Positions 29,344 to 38,965 of a stretch of DNA of 64,000 nucleotides are shown in pieces (the stretch's first letter is position 1; each line of letters begins with the position of its first letter). The DNA is from Dyella flava. GTDB taxonomy: Bacteria; Pseudomonadota; Gammaproteobacteria; Xanthomonadales; Rhodanobacteraceae. Location of the stretch: NCBI RefSeq assembly GCF_016904955.1, contig NZ_JADIKE010000037.1:124001-188000 (forward strand), read 5' to 3'. The notes beneath the pieces were generated by a model that had not been told where the DNA came from, searched no databases, and saw nothing but the letters and a program-made list of their open reading frames with translations. The position numbers were made by a program, and so were the translations under genes.

Positions 29344-32300
29344 ATGCGCACACCGCAGCGTTTCATCGGACGCACACTTTCCCGCATGGCAACCACGGCG
29401 GGGGGCGTATTGATCATGGGCAGCTTGTATCTGCCTGCGCCGGCGATGGCGACCACCCCCACGCTGACGATTTCACAGACGCCGTTGACCGTTACGACCT
29501 CCGTGCATCCGCAGGTGCTGATCGCGCTCGGTAATTCCGAATCGATGGACGGCGACCTCTCGGGCGCAATCATGACCGGTTCGGGCGCGCTGAGCAGCAG
29601 TTTCAGCTCACTGAGCAACTCCAGCTCGCCAACGAACTACACCATTCCCAGCGGCTTCAATCCTTCCCAGCTTGGCTTGGGCAACAGCAGTTGCACGGCG
29701 CCGACTGTCTCAGGCAGCACCTACCAGTACACCTACACTTGCAGCAACGTCCAGTACGACGTCAGCGCCAGCCGTCTGAACATCGCCAAGCAGTCCATTC
29801 TGGACATCATGCAGGAGTATTTCGACAGCACCGACTTCGGGCTGATGGATTACAACGAGAAGAGCCCGACCTTGTACACCACCTGGGTGTATTACATGTC
29901 GCCGACCTCCGGCGACTTCACCTTCACCAATACGGCGCCGACGAGCGGTGAGTACGTCACCAACCCCTGCTACAACTACACCAGCAGCTCGACCTCCTCG
30001 ACGGTGAGCAGCAACTGTCAATCGATTGCAAATTCCGGCCTCTATTCGCCTTCTTCGCAAGTCGCCGATCAGTACATGGTCGTCGGCGCTTCGAGCGACG
30101 ACGCGGATATCAATGACGTGCTGTACGCCAGCGGCAGCACGGCGGTATCGGTGTCCTACGGCGGTCCCTCACCGGCCAACCCGTACACGTACTACGGTAT
30201 CTCCAAGTACGAAAGCGGAAGCATCACCACTAGCTACAGCCACTCCGTACCCAGCTTCGTCACCGAGACCTCGCCGACCAACGCCGGTTACATTCCGTAT
30301 CAACCGCAAGTGATGTATGCCTTGCGCGGATTCGGCTATGGCGCTACCGACTCCACGACCGGCGGCAGCGGCAAAGTTGTCGCGACGGATAGCAGCGGCA
30401 ACTCGATCGTCAGCGCGGGCGAATCGCCGACCAGCACTACCGTGGCTACGGCCGTCGGTTATTTCACTAGTGCACTCAATGCGGAAACCAACACTGCCAG
30501 CAGCAGCGAAATCAAGGCACTGGCCGGACAGTCTCCCCTGGCTGGCCTGATGAAGAGTGCGCTGACCACGCTCAACGCCGCCGCCGCACCTTCGTACGAC
30601 TGCGCCACGCCGAAGAAATATGTCATCCTGATTACCGACGGCCTGCCGACGGAAGATTTAAGCGGCAACTTCTGGCCTCCGCTCGGCAGTGCGTCAGCTT
30701 CCGGCTATGGCGTAACAGCCACGTTCAACAGCAACGGCTCATTGAACACGACCAACGACCAGGCGCTGACCGACACCATCACCGAGATCACCGCGCTCAA
30801 AACCGCCGGTATTGACGTGTATGTGGTTGGCCTGGGCGCGGGCGTCGATCCCGCCGACAACGAAGCAGCGGCCCAGGCGCTGCAAGCCATGGCCGTGGCG
30901 GGCGGCACCGCAGGCGTAACCTCGCAAGGTTATTTTCCGGCGACCAGCCCTGCCACGCTCGTCAATGACCTTGCCTCGATCCTCAACAACGTCGCCGCTC
31001 AAAACACCTCATCAAGCGCGGTGGCAACCAACTCCACCTCGCTGAGCTCCAGTTCCGACATCTATCAGGCCACCTTCAATCCGGGCAGCTCCACCATCGA
31101 TGCCTGGACCGGTGACCTGCAAGCTTATGCGGTGTCATCCAGCGGCGTTGTCACCACCTCCTCGTCCGTTTGGGATGCGCAGTCACAGCTGGATACCCAA
31201 GGCACCAACCGCTACATCGTCACGTGGGATCCGAACCACACCAGTACATCGGGAACGGTTACACCAACCGCCGTGCCGTTCGAGTGGACCGATCTTTCGT
31301 CTACGTTGCAGACCGTGCTCAATTCCACCGACTCGCTAGGCCAGAACCGTCTTAACTACATCCGTGGCGATGACACCCACGATCTGGCCAACGGCGGAAC
31401 ATTCCGAACGCGCCAACATTTGTTGGGCGATATCGTCGACAGCTCGCCTGCGTATGTCGGCGCGCCGTCGGACGCCTACACCGATGCCTCCTACCTGACA
31501 TTTGTAAGCACGAATGCGAACCGCACGCCGATGATCTACGTAGGCGCCAATGACGGCATGCTGCACGGCTTCAATGCCAGCACGGGTGCTGAAGCGATGG
31601 CGTTCATCCCCAACGGGGTGTTCGCCAACCTGCCGTTGCTGACCAGTCCATACTATCTCTACAACCACCACTTTTTCGTAGACGGCTCGCCTTATGTGGA
31701 TGACGCCATGCTCTCCGACGGTCACTGGCATACCTTGCTGGTCGGCGGAGAAAACGCCGGTGGCAACACCATCTACGCCATCGATGTGACCAGCCCTTCC
31801 GGATACACTTCGGAAACCAATGTCGCCAGCGACGTGCTGTGGGAGTATTCCGACTCTGGCATTGGCTACACCTATAGCACGCCGGTGATCGTACGCACGC
31901 CAGCCATCACCGTGACGGATGCCACCAGCAACAATAGCGTCGATGGCTTTGCGGTGCTGTTCGGCAACGGCTACAACAGCAGCAGCAACCACCCCGTTCT
32001 CTATGCACTGAATGCATCGACCGGCGCTCAAATCGCCAAGATCGACCTATGCACGGCGTCCAGCGAAAGCTCAGCATGCAGCAGCAGCGCGGCGAACGGG
32101 CTCTCCAGCATCACTACCGCCAATTCCAGCGGCCTGCCAGGCCAGCCGCCGGACATGGTGTATGCCGGCGATCTGCAAGGTAACTTGTGGGCGATCAACA
32201 TCAGCAACGCCACGCCGTCCAACTGGACCGTGAAACTGCTGTTCCAGGCCAAGGACAGTTCGGGCAATGCACAGCCGATCACCTCCGCACCGGCGGTCAC

Positions 32301-33090
32301 ACTCAATCCCAACTATCCCTCGGTCGGCAGCAAGACCTACCTCGGCTTGATGGTCTATTTCGGCACGGGCCAGCTGCTGCAAACCAGTGATCTCACCAGT
32401 ACCAAGACGCAAAGCTTCTATGGCGTGTGGGACAACAGTTCCGACCTGACCAACTACACCACGGCACCAACCATGCCGTATACGCGCTCGAATCTGCAGT
32501 CGCAGACGCTGTCGCTGACCTCATATACGTCCAGTTCCGGCAGCACCGTCGAAGCGGTGCTCGATACCAGCAACACGGTGAATCTCACCTACGCTTCAGA
32601 ATCGATAATCACCAACGGTATCACCACCACCTATACGCCGGTGGAAGGCTGGTACTTCGACCTTTCGCCGCTGGCGTCGAGCTCATCCGCGCCGGCTCCT
32701 CGCGTTATCAACAATCCCGCCGTGCTGAACGGTGGCGTCTTGTTGACGGTCAATATCCCGCCGAACTCGACGTCGACCTCCTGCGGTAGCTTCAGCTCCT
32801 ATCTGATGTATGCGAACTACGCTACCGGCGGCGCCTTCACCAGTGCGGCGATCAGCCCCGGCACGAGCCTGAGCACGGCAACCGCATCCGGCGGCCAATA
32901 CATCACCGGTGTAGAGCTCAGCGCCAGTAACGCAAGCTCTTCGGCGAGCACCGTCATAACGGGCTCGGGCACGGTCTCGGCTATTACAAGTAGCGGTGGC
33001 GGCTCGACGACAACGCCAGGTGCTGGCATACAGCAGAATACCCTGTCCACCCCTTCACACAACCGCGTCGGCTGGTGGCAGGTTCAATGA
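29344..33090 (+). CDS. pilY1: PilY1 tip adhesin / pilus-biogenesis factor
   Basis: PilY1 sits at the type IV pilus tip and acts in surface sensing, adhesion and retraction control. The 1248-residue protein has a signal peptide (to ~37), an N-terminal vWA-like region (residues ~55-560) and a C-terminal beta-propeller whose diagnostic strings are LLGDIVDSSPAYVG, IYVGANDGMLHGFNAST and GNGYNSSSNHPVLYALNAST. In the vWA part the usual metal-site DxSxS reads GNSESM, with Asn replacing the first Asp. The sequence is very rich in Ser/Thr. It overlaps pilE by 4 bp. Length is typical of the family. Confidence 0.93.
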   Translation: MRTPQRFIGRTLSRMATTAGGVLIMGSLYLPAPAMATTPTLTISQTPLTVTTSVHPQVLIALGNSESMDGDLSGAIMTGSGALSSSFSSLSNSSSPTNYTIPSGFNPSQLGLGNSSCTAPTVSGSTYQYTYTCSNVQYDVSASRLNIAKQSILDIMQEYFDSTDFGLMDYNEKSPTLYTTWVYYMSPTSGDFTFTNTAPTSGEYVTNPCYNYTSSSTSSTVSSNCQSIANSGLYSPSSQVADQYMVVGASSDDADINDVLYASGSTAVSVSYGGPSPANPYTYYGISKYESGSITTSYSHSVPSFVTETSPTNAGYIPYQPQVMYALRGFGYGATDSTTGGSGKVVATDSSGNSIVSAGESPTSTTVATAVGYFTSALNAETNTASSSEIKALAGQSPLAGLMKSALTTLNAAAAPSYDCATPKKYVILITDGLPTEDLSGNFWPPLGSASASGYGVTATFNSNGSLNTTNDQALTDTITEITALKTAGIDVYVVGLGAGVDPADNEAAAQALQAMAVAGGTAGVTSQGYFPATSPATLVNDLASILNNVAAQNTSSSAVATNSTSLSSSSDIYQATFNPGSSTIDAWTGDLQAYAVSSSGVVTTSSSVWDAQSQLDTQGTNRYIVTWDPNHTSTSGTVTPTAVPFEWTDLSSTLQTVLNSTDSLGQNRLNYIRGDDTHDLANGGTFRTRQHLLGDIVDSSPAYVGAPSDAYTDASYLTFVSTNANRTPMIYVGANDGMLHGFNASTGAEAMAFIPNGVFANLPLLTSPYYLYNHHFFVDGSPYVDDAMLSDGHWHTLLVGGENAGGNTIYAIDVTSPSGYTSETNVASDVLWEYSDSGIGYTYSTPVIVRTPAITVTDATSNNSVDGFAVLFGNGYNSSSNHPVLYALNASTGAQIAKIDLCTASSESSACSSSAANGLSSITTANSSGLPGQPPDMVYAGDLQGNLWAINISNATPSNWTVKLLFQAKDSSGNAQPITSAPAVTLNPNYPSVGSKTYLGLMVYFGTGQLLQTSDLTSTKTQSFYGVWDNSSDLTNYTTAPTMPYTRSNLQSQTLSLTSYTSSSGSTVEAVLDTSNTVNLTYASESIITNGITTTYTPVEGWYFDLSPLASSSSAPAPRVINNPAVLNGGVLLTVNIPPNSTSTSCGSFSSYLMYANYATGGAFTSAAISPGTSLSTATASGGQYITGVELSASNASSSASTVITGSGTVSAITSSGGGSTTTPGAGIQQNTLSTPSHNRVGWWQVQ

Positions 33091-33605
33091 GGTATTCGAT
33101 GAATACGGCATGCGAGTCCATGACAATGCTCTCAACGCAAACCAATGGACGAGGACAACCTCAAAGTCCTCGTCGCCCATACGGCTTTTCGCTGATCGAA
33201 CTGATGATCGTGGTGGCGATCGTGGCCATCCTCAGCGCCATCGCCATGAACAGCTACGCCAAGTACATGCAGAGCAGCCGGCGTTCGGACGCCTATGCGG
33301 CGCTGTCGCAAGCGCAGGGCATGATGGAACGGTGTTACGCCTTGACCTTCAACTACAAAAATGTCGCGACCAGCTCCAGCAATTGCACGGACATTTCGAC
33401 GACCTCGCAAGAGGGCTATTACTCGATCTCGATCGGGCCGGCAGCAGCGACTACTTCGACCTATACACTTACCGCCACGCCCGTTGCAGGTTCCGCACAG
33501 GCCGCAGACACCACCTGTGCATCGATCAGTATCGATAATGCAAACAACAAGACTGCGCTGAGTTCAGGCGGGGCCAACGAATCGACTACTTGCTGGCAGC
33601 AGTAA
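33087..33605 (+). CDS. pilE: Type IV pilin PilE (minor)
   Basis: This is a type IVa pilin with the classic YGFSLIELMIVVAIVAILSA start of the mature protein, Glu at +5, a long N-terminal helix and four cysteines in the globular domain. The gene's last-but-one position in fimT-pilV-pilW-pilX-pilY1 operons is normal for PilE. The ATG at 33087 overlaps the pilY1 stop, as elsewhere in this operon, but gives a long leader of ~33 residues; ATGs at 33099, 33120 and 33132 would give leaders nearer the usual length. The start is uncertain; the family is sure. Confidence 0.9.
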   Translation: MRYSMNTACESMTMLSTQTNGRGQPQSPRRPYGFSLIELMIVVAIVAILSAIAMNSYAKYMQSSRRSDAYAALSQAQGMMERCYALTFNYKNVATSSSNCTDISTTSQEGYYSISIGPAAATTSTYTLTATPVAGSAQAADTTCASISIDNANNKTALSSGGANESTTCWQQ

Positions 33606-33628
33606 TGTTCTTTGAGGTTTTCGAATAA

Positions 33629-33651
33629 CCCCGCCGTACTTGGCGGCGGGG
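33629..33651. terminator. GC-rich hairpin after pilE
   Basis: CCCCGCCG and CGGCGGGG flank a 7-base loop 24 bp after pilE. The stem is perfect but the following ATAAAAC is not a T-run, so this may be an incomplete terminator or an mRNA 3'-end stabiliser. The remaining ~190 bp up to rapA shows no gene. Confidence 0.55.
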
Positions 33652-33839
33652 ATAAAACAACCGGAATCAAAACCTGCGCCTGCGGTTTGTGACGCATCTT
33701 TCACGCTTTTTTCCAGCGCCAGCCACCCGCTATACGGACTTCACGCCGCAGCGTTCCGGCCCGATGTCCACCCTGCATATAGCCAGCACCGGACGTTACG
33801 CGGATAATTCATGGCCCTCAAAGGCTATGTGGCTCTTCA

Positions 33840-36680
33840 ATGTACGTTCCTGGACAGCGCTGGATCTCTACTGCCGAGCCGGAACTCGGCCTGGGCACGG
33901 TTTTACGAGTCGAAGGGCGCGGGGTACAGGTGCTGTTCGCCAAGTCGGGCGTGCTGCGTCCCTATGCCGTTGATTCTGCCCCGCTGGTCCGCGCCGAATT
34001 CCGGGCCGGGCAACGCGTGGCCGGCAAGGGCATTGCGTTCCTGGTGGAGCGGATCGAGGAGCGCGAAGGCTTGCTCGTCTACCGTGGCGAAGGCCGCGAG
34101 CTGCACGAAGGACAGCTGGATGACGAGCAGAGCGTCAGCCAGGCCGATGACCGGCTGATCGGCGGCCGCACGGATCCCGTGCACCATTTCGAGCTGCGCC
34201 TGGAGGGCCTCAAGCGCCGTGCCGAAGCGCGCCGCTCGCCCAGCTGGGGGCTTGCCGCCGCGCGTATCGGGCTGGTGCCGCACCAGCTGCGTGTTGCCGG
34301 CATTGCCGCATCGCGGCATCCGCCGCGTGTGTTGCTGGCGGACGAAGTGGGCCTGGGCAAGACCATCGAAGCCGGCATGATCATCGCCCGCCAGATCGCC
34401 ACCGGGCGCGCCTCGCGCGTGCTGGTGCTGCTGCCCGATACGCTGGTCTACCAGTGGTTTGTGGAATTGCTGCGGCGCTTCAATCTGAGCTTTGCGATCT
34501 ACGACGAGGAACGTTGCGAGGCGGTTGAGCAATCCGATAGCGGCCATAACCCGTTCGAAGACGAGCAACTGGTCATCGCCGATTTCAGTTTCCTCGAACA
34601 CAGCCCCAAACGGGCCAGCCAGTTGCTGGATGCGCGCTGGGATCTCTTGGTGGTGGATGAGGCGCATCACCTGGCCTGGACACCGGAAGCCGCCAGCCCT
34701 CGCTACACCCTGGTCGAACAGCTTGCCGCGGCGACGCCCGGCGTCATTCTGCTGACCGCCACGCCGGAACAGCTGGGCCGCAGCGGCCATTTCGCCCGCC
34801 TGCGCCTGCTCGACCCTCAGCGTTATCACGATCTCGACGTCTATCTGGCGGAATCCGAGCGCTTCCAGTCGCTTTCACATATCGCCGACAAATTGCTGGA
34901 ACGCAACCCCCTGGAAACCGCCGAACTGGAACAGCTGCGCAAAGCCTTCGAGGGCGACGCGACGCTGCAAACCTATCTGGCCGACACCACCAAACCCGAG
35001 CACAGCCGCGAGCTGCTGGCTGCGCTGATCGATCGTCACGGCACCGGCCGCTCAATGTTCCGCAACCGCCGCGCGGGCATCGGCGGCTTCCCCGAGCGCA
35101 TGCCCGCCTGGGAGTTGATCGACGCCGGTCGCCTGGACGACAACACGCGCCAGACCCTGCTCGCCGAATTCCACGCCGATATCCAGCAGCCCGTTCCCGT
35201 GCTTGAACTGGACTACAGCAACGATCCGCGCATCGATACGCTGGTCGCTCTGCTGGAGCGTCATCCGCAAGACAAGTTCCTGTTGATCTGCCGCAGCCAG
35301 GCCAAGGTGATGGCACTGGAAGAAGCGCTGCGCACGCGCACCGGCGCGGGCATCGCCCGCTTCCATGAAGGCCTCGGCATCGTGCAGCGCGACCGCAATG
35401 CCGCCTACTTTGCCCAGGTCGATGGCGCGCGGCTGTTGATCTGCTCGGAGATCGGCTCGGAAGGCCGCAACTTCCAGTTCGCACATCGGCTGGTGTTGTG
35501 GGATCTGCCGCTCGACCCCGATCTGCTGGAACAACGCATCGGACGTCTGGACCGCATCGGCCAAAAGCACAACATCAGCATTCACATCATCGCCGTCGCC
35601 GGCAGTGCGCAGCACGCGCTCGCACGCTGGTATGACGAAGGGGTGGACGCTTTCCGCACCAGCCCGGCCGACGGCCGCGAACTGCTGCGCCGCTTCGGTG
35701 AACCGTTGACGCGACTGGCCGACGAACACGCCCGCAGCGACGACGAACGCGATCAGGAACTGGATGTACTCGTGGCCGAAACACGCGCCAGCCACGAGCA
35801 GATGGCCGAACTGATCCGCGCCGGCCGCGATCACCTGCTGGAGCTGGCCGCCAGCCGCGACCTGCACGCCGATGAACTCGCCCAGGCCTTCCGCCGCGAA
35901 GACGAGGACCCATCGCGCGACAACTTCCAGCAGCACCTGCTCGAATCGTTCGGGATTCATGCCGAAGACCTGGGCGGCAAGGTCGTCTTGCTCGATCCGC
36001 AATACCTGTCTACGGATGCCCTGCCCGGTTTCACCGAAGGTCCGATGTCGATCACCTTCTCGCGTGAGGTGGCGCTGGCGCGCGAAGACCTGCCGCTGCT
36101 GCGGCTGGACCATCCGATGATCCAGGGCGCCATGGATCTGGCGCTTTCCAGCGAACGCGGCAACGCCGCTTTCATGGTTGACGATGCCTTGCCGCCACGT
36201 AACGCGCTGCTGCAAGCCGTCTACGTGCTGGAATGCGTGGCCGACCACCGCCTGGATGCGGAACGCTTCCTGCCGACGCAACCGATCGTCGTCACCATCG
36301 ACACCAAACTCACCGAACGCGCGCAATTCCAGCCCAGCGATGCCTCCATTCGCAAGGCGGGCGATCGCAATATCGAAGTGCCGCGTTACCGCAAATTCCT
36401 CAACAAGCTCGTGCCGCCGATGCTGGAGAAGGCCGAAGCGGCAGCAGCATTGCATGCGCAAAGCAGCATTGCTGACGCGATCAACGAAGCCCGGGATGCA
36501 CTGGACGCCGAACTGGCACGACTGCGCGCGCTACAGGCCATCAACCTGTCGATCAGCGAAGCGGAAGTCACCGGCGTCGAAGAGGAGCGTTCCGCCCTGC
36601 TCAACGCCTTGCCACAAGCACGGCTGCGACTGGACGCCGTGCGCTTTGTGGTAAGCGCGGATTTCCTGGCCCTGCGCTGA
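33840..36680 (+). CDS. rapA: RNA polymerase-associated ATPase RapA
   Basis: RapA (HepA) is a Swi2/Snf2-type ATPase that recycles stalled RNA polymerase. The 946-residue protein starts with the Tudor-like N-terminal domain (YVPGQRWISTAEPELGLGTV), then Walker A in LLADEVGLGKTIEAGMI, the DEAH box (LLVVDEAHHLAW), and helicase motifs IV-VI (LLICSEIGSEGRNFQFAHR, DLLEQRIGRLDRIGQ), and ends with the RapA-specific C-terminal domain. E. coli RapA has 968 residues. It is a single-gene unit; a GTTGGGTTA palindrome lies between it and the convergent permease gene. Confidence 0.96.
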   Translation: MYVPGQRWISTAEPELGLGTVLRVEGRGVQVLFAKSGVLRPYAVDSAPLVRAEFRAGQRVAGKGIAFLVERIEEREGLLVYRGEGRELHEGQLDDEQSVSQADDRLIGGRTDPVHHFELRLEGLKRRAEARRSPSWGLAAARIGLVPHQLRVAGIAASRHPPRVLLADEVGLGKTIEAGMIIARQIATGRASRVLVLLPDTLVYQWFVELLRRFNLSFAIYDEERCEAVEQSDSGHNPFEDEQLVIADFSFLEHSPKRASQLLDARWDLLVVDEAHHLAWTPEAASPRYTLVEQLAAATPGVILLTATPEQLGRSGHFARLRLLDPQRYHDLDVYLAESERFQSLSHIADKLLERNPLETAELEQLRKAFEGDATLQTYLADTTKPEHSRELLAALIDRHGTGRSMFRNRRAGIGGFPERMPAWELIDAGRLDDNTRQTLLAEFHADIQQPVPVLELDYSNDPRIDTLVALLERHPQDKFLLICRSQAKVMALEEALRTRTGAGIARFHEGLGIVQRDRNAAYFAQVDGARLLICSEIGSEGRNFQFAHRLVLWDLPLDPDLLEQRIGRLDRIGQKHNISIHIIAVAGSAQHALARWYDEGVDAFRTSPADGRELLRRFGEPLTRLADEHARSDDERDQELDVLVAETRASHEQMAELIRAGRDHLLELAASRDLHADELAQAFRREDEDPSRDNFQQHLLESFGIHAEDLGGKVVLLDPQYLSTDALPGFTEGPMSITFSREVALAREDLPLLRLDHPMIQGAMDLALSSERGNAAFMVDDALPPRNALLQAVYVLECVADHRLDAERFLPTQPIVVTIDTKLTERAQFQPSDASIRKAGDRNIEVPRYRKFLNKLVPPMLEKAEAAAALHAQSSIADAINEARDALDAELARLRALQAINLSISEAEVTGVEEERSALLNALPQARLRLDAVRFVVSADFLALR

Positions 36681-36685
36681 GCATC

Positions 36686-36797
36686 GTAGGTTGGGTGGTT
36701 GGGTAGGTTGGGTTAGCGCAGCGTAACCCAACGGAATTCCATCGAAGCGACAAACATCGTTGGGTTACGCTGCGCTAACCCAACCTACCCAACCTAC
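36686..36797. repeat. GTTGGGTTA palindromic repeat, full copy
   Basis: This is the most symmetric copy: GGTTGGGTTAGCGCAGCG and TAACCCAACGGAATTCCATC on the left, CATCGTTGGGTTACGCTGCG and CTAACCCAACCTACC on the right. The two halves are reverse complements of each other and each half is itself a hairpin. Extra GGTTGGGT units precede it. It fills the gap between the convergent rapA and permease genes. Confidence 0.88.
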
Positions 36798-36814
36798 CGC
36801 GTCCCTACATCGGC

Positions 36815-38182
36815 TTAAACAGCATTCGCATCCGTGGCGGCCAGACTCATCCGCCGCCCGATGCCAAACACCACATAGCCCACGCTTAGCAGCGCCACCC
36901 AGGCTGCGCCCACGTAGAGCGCCACGCGCGTATCCGGGCTGTAACCCAGCATCACCAATACAAACGTCAGAAATGCCAGGCAGATCACGCTGCTCAGCGG
37001 CCACACGCGCAAAGGGAACGCCGTCGCGCCGTAACGGCGGCGGAAGCTGAAGTGGGCGATCAGCACCATCATCCAGGTCCACACGGTGTTGAAGGACAGG
37101 ATCGACATCATCATGGCGAAGATGCGGCCGGGCAGCAGGTAATTGAGCAGCACACCCAATATCAGGCATGCCATGCACGCCAGCACGCTGCGCGTCGGCA
37201 CGCCCTGCTCGCTCACCTTGCCCAGGAAAGCCGGTGCCTGCCCCTTGTGCGACAGGCTGTACAGCATGCGGCTGCCGCTGAACGTGGTGCTGTTGAAGCC
37301 GGACAACGCCGCCGTAATCACCACGAAGTTGATCACACCCGCCGCCTGGTGAATGCCCAGCTTGGCGAAGGTGCTGACGAAGGGGCTGCCTTGCGTGCCG
37401 AGCTGATCCCACGGATAGATCGCCATGATCACCAGCAACGCGCCCACGTAGAAAATCAGGATGCGCCACAGCACCGAATTCACCGCACGCGGAATGTTAC
37501 GCGCCGGATCCGCCGCCTCACCCGCGGCCATACCGATGGTCTCAATACCGCCGAAGGCAAACACCACGATCGGCAAGGCCAACACCATGCCCTGCAGCCC
37601 ATGCGGGAACCAGCCACCATGACTCCACAGGTTGCTGAAGCCCAGCGCATGACCACCATTGCCCCAGCCGAACCAGATCATGCCGGCACCGCCCAGAATC
37701 ATCAGCACCACGGTCACCACCTTGATCATGGTGAACCAGAATTCCATTTCCCCGTAAACGCGCACCGCCATCAAGTTCAAGGTGCCAATCGCCACCACGC
37801 TGCCGAATACCCAGATCCACTGCGGCAGCTCGGGGAACCACGCCTTCATGTAGATGCCTACCGCCGTGCTCTCGGCCATGCCCACGCCAACCATCAGCAG
37901 CCAGTAGTTCCAGCCGGTGAGGTAGCCGGCAAAGGGGCCGAGATAGCGGTGTGCGTAGCTGCTGAAAGAGCCGGCGACCGGATCGTGCACCGCCATCTCG
38001 CCCAGCGCGCGCATGATGATGAAGATCATCGCGCCGCCGAACATGTAGGCGAAGATCACCGACGGGCCGGCCAGATTAATGGAGTCGGCCGAGCCGAGGA
38101 ACAATCCTGCACCGATGGCCATGCCCAGCGCCATGAAGGTGATAAGGCGCGACGTCAGGCGGCGCTGGAGATGTTGGGTCAT
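36815..38182 (-). CDS. Amino-acid permease (APC superfamily, AAT family)
   Basis: The 455-residue inner-membrane transporter has about 12 membrane helices. The start RRLTSRLITFMALGMAIGAG contains the family's substrate/ion-binding GxG break in helix 1. GSFSSYAHRYLGPFAGYLTG and FAFGGIETIGMAAGEAADP are typical of the proton-coupled ProY/GabP/AroP group. The exact substrate cannot be told from sequence alone; proline, GABA or histidine relatives are closest in pattern. It follows the rhomboid gene by 31 bp in the same direction. Confidence 0.9.
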   Translation of the reverse strand: MTQHLQRRLTSRLITFMALGMAIGAGLFLGSADSINLAGPSVIFAYMFGGAMIFIIMRALGEMAVHDPVAGSFSSYAHRYLGPFAGYLTGWNYWLLMVGVGMAESTAVGIYMKAWFPELPQWIWVFGSVVAIGTLNLMAVRVYGEMEFWFTMIKVVTVVLMILGGAGMIWFGWGNGGHALGFSNLWSHGGWFPHGLQGMVLALPIVVFAFGGIETIGMAAGEAADPARNIPRAVNSVLWRILIFYVGALLVIMAIYPWDQLGTQGSPFVSTFAKLGIHQAAGVINFVVITAALSGFNSTTFSGSRMLYSLSHKGQAPAFLGKVSEQGVPTRSVLACMACLILGVLLNYLLPGRIFAMMMSILSFNTVWTWMMVLIAHFSFRRRYGATAFPLRVWPLSSVICLAFLTFVLVMLGYSPDTRVALYVGAAWVALLSVGYVVFGIGRRMSLAATDANAV

Positions 38183-38213
38183 GAAGTGAGCCTGTCAGTG
38201 GTCCGTCGTTGAA

Positions 38214-38867
38214 TCAGCGCATCAAACGGCGTTTGGGTTTGATCGGCAGCTTGCCGCGCCAGTACTCGATCATCAGAAAGCCTCCCAGCATACCGCCCAG
38301 ATGGGCGAAATGCGCAACGTCCGCCTGCCGCCCGGTGACACCCAGCACCAGCTCCACCGCACCGTAGCCGATCACGAACAGCCACGCGCGAATTGGAATC
38401 GGTGGAAAGATCAGCATCAGCTTCTCCTGCGGGTAAAGCATGCCGAACGCGAGCAACAAGCCGAAAATCGCGCCTGATGCACCCAGCGTCGGCTCGAAGC
38501 CGTGGGTGTAATACTTCACCACCATCAGTTGCGTCAGCGCCGCCACCAGCAGGCACACGAAGTAGTACAGCGTGAACTCACGCGGGCCGAAGGTGCGCTC
38601 GATCGTGCCACCGAACATATACAGGGCGAACATATTGAAAAAAATATGCATGACGCTGCCGTGCATGAAGGCATACGTCACCAGCTGCCACAGGCGAAAA
38701 CCTACAGATACCACGCTGCCGTCGTCAGCCTGGGCCAGCTGATCAGGGCCCAACGGCCATAACGCGAAATGCACCAGCAGGTAGTTGCCCATCACCTGTT
38801 GCAGCAGGAACACCACGATATTGGCGATAAGCAGATTGCGAGTAACGGGCGGCAAGCGGGTGGGCAT
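38214..38867 (-). CDS. Rhomboid-family intramembrane serine protease
   Basis: The 217-residue, six-helix protein has the rhomboid catalytic dyad: Ser131 in GASGAIFG and His189 in AHLGGMLGG. The oxyanion-type His74/Asn78 (HIFFNMFALY) in helix 2 and the GGTIERTFG loop-1 motif are also present. It cuts transmembrane substrates in the inner membrane; partners are unknown. The start at 38867 begins PTRLPPVTRNLLIAN, the typical N-terminus; a longer frame to 38969 overlaps the terminator of the upstream gene and was rejected. Confidence 0.93.
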   Translation of the reverse strand: MPTRLPPVTRNLLIANIVVFLLQQVMGNYLLVHFALWPLGPDQLAQADDGSVVSVGFRLWQLVTYAFMHGSVMHIFFNMFALYMFGGTIERTFGPREFTLYYFVCLLVAALTQLMVVKYYTHGFEPTLGASGAIFGLLLAFGMLYPQEKLMLIFPPIPIRAWLFVIGYGAVELVLGVTGRQADVAHFAHLGGMLGGFLMIEYWRGKLPIKPKRRLMR

Positions 38868-38918
38868 GGCAATCCTCAATAGACAGAGCACTAGTATCCA
38901 GCACGCGTGAGCCAACGC

Positions 38919-38946
38919 AAAAAGGCCACCTTGCGGTGGCCTTTTT
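38919..38946 (-). terminator. Intrinsic terminator of the NlpC/P60 gene
   Basis: AAAAAGGCCACC, a 4-base loop and GGTGGCCTTTTT form a symmetrical hairpin. On the minus strand the stem ends in a T-run 20 bp after the NlpC/P60 stop. The symmetry would also let it work in the other direction. Confidence 0.9.
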
Positions 38947-38965
38947 GCGTATCCCGTAAAAGCGA

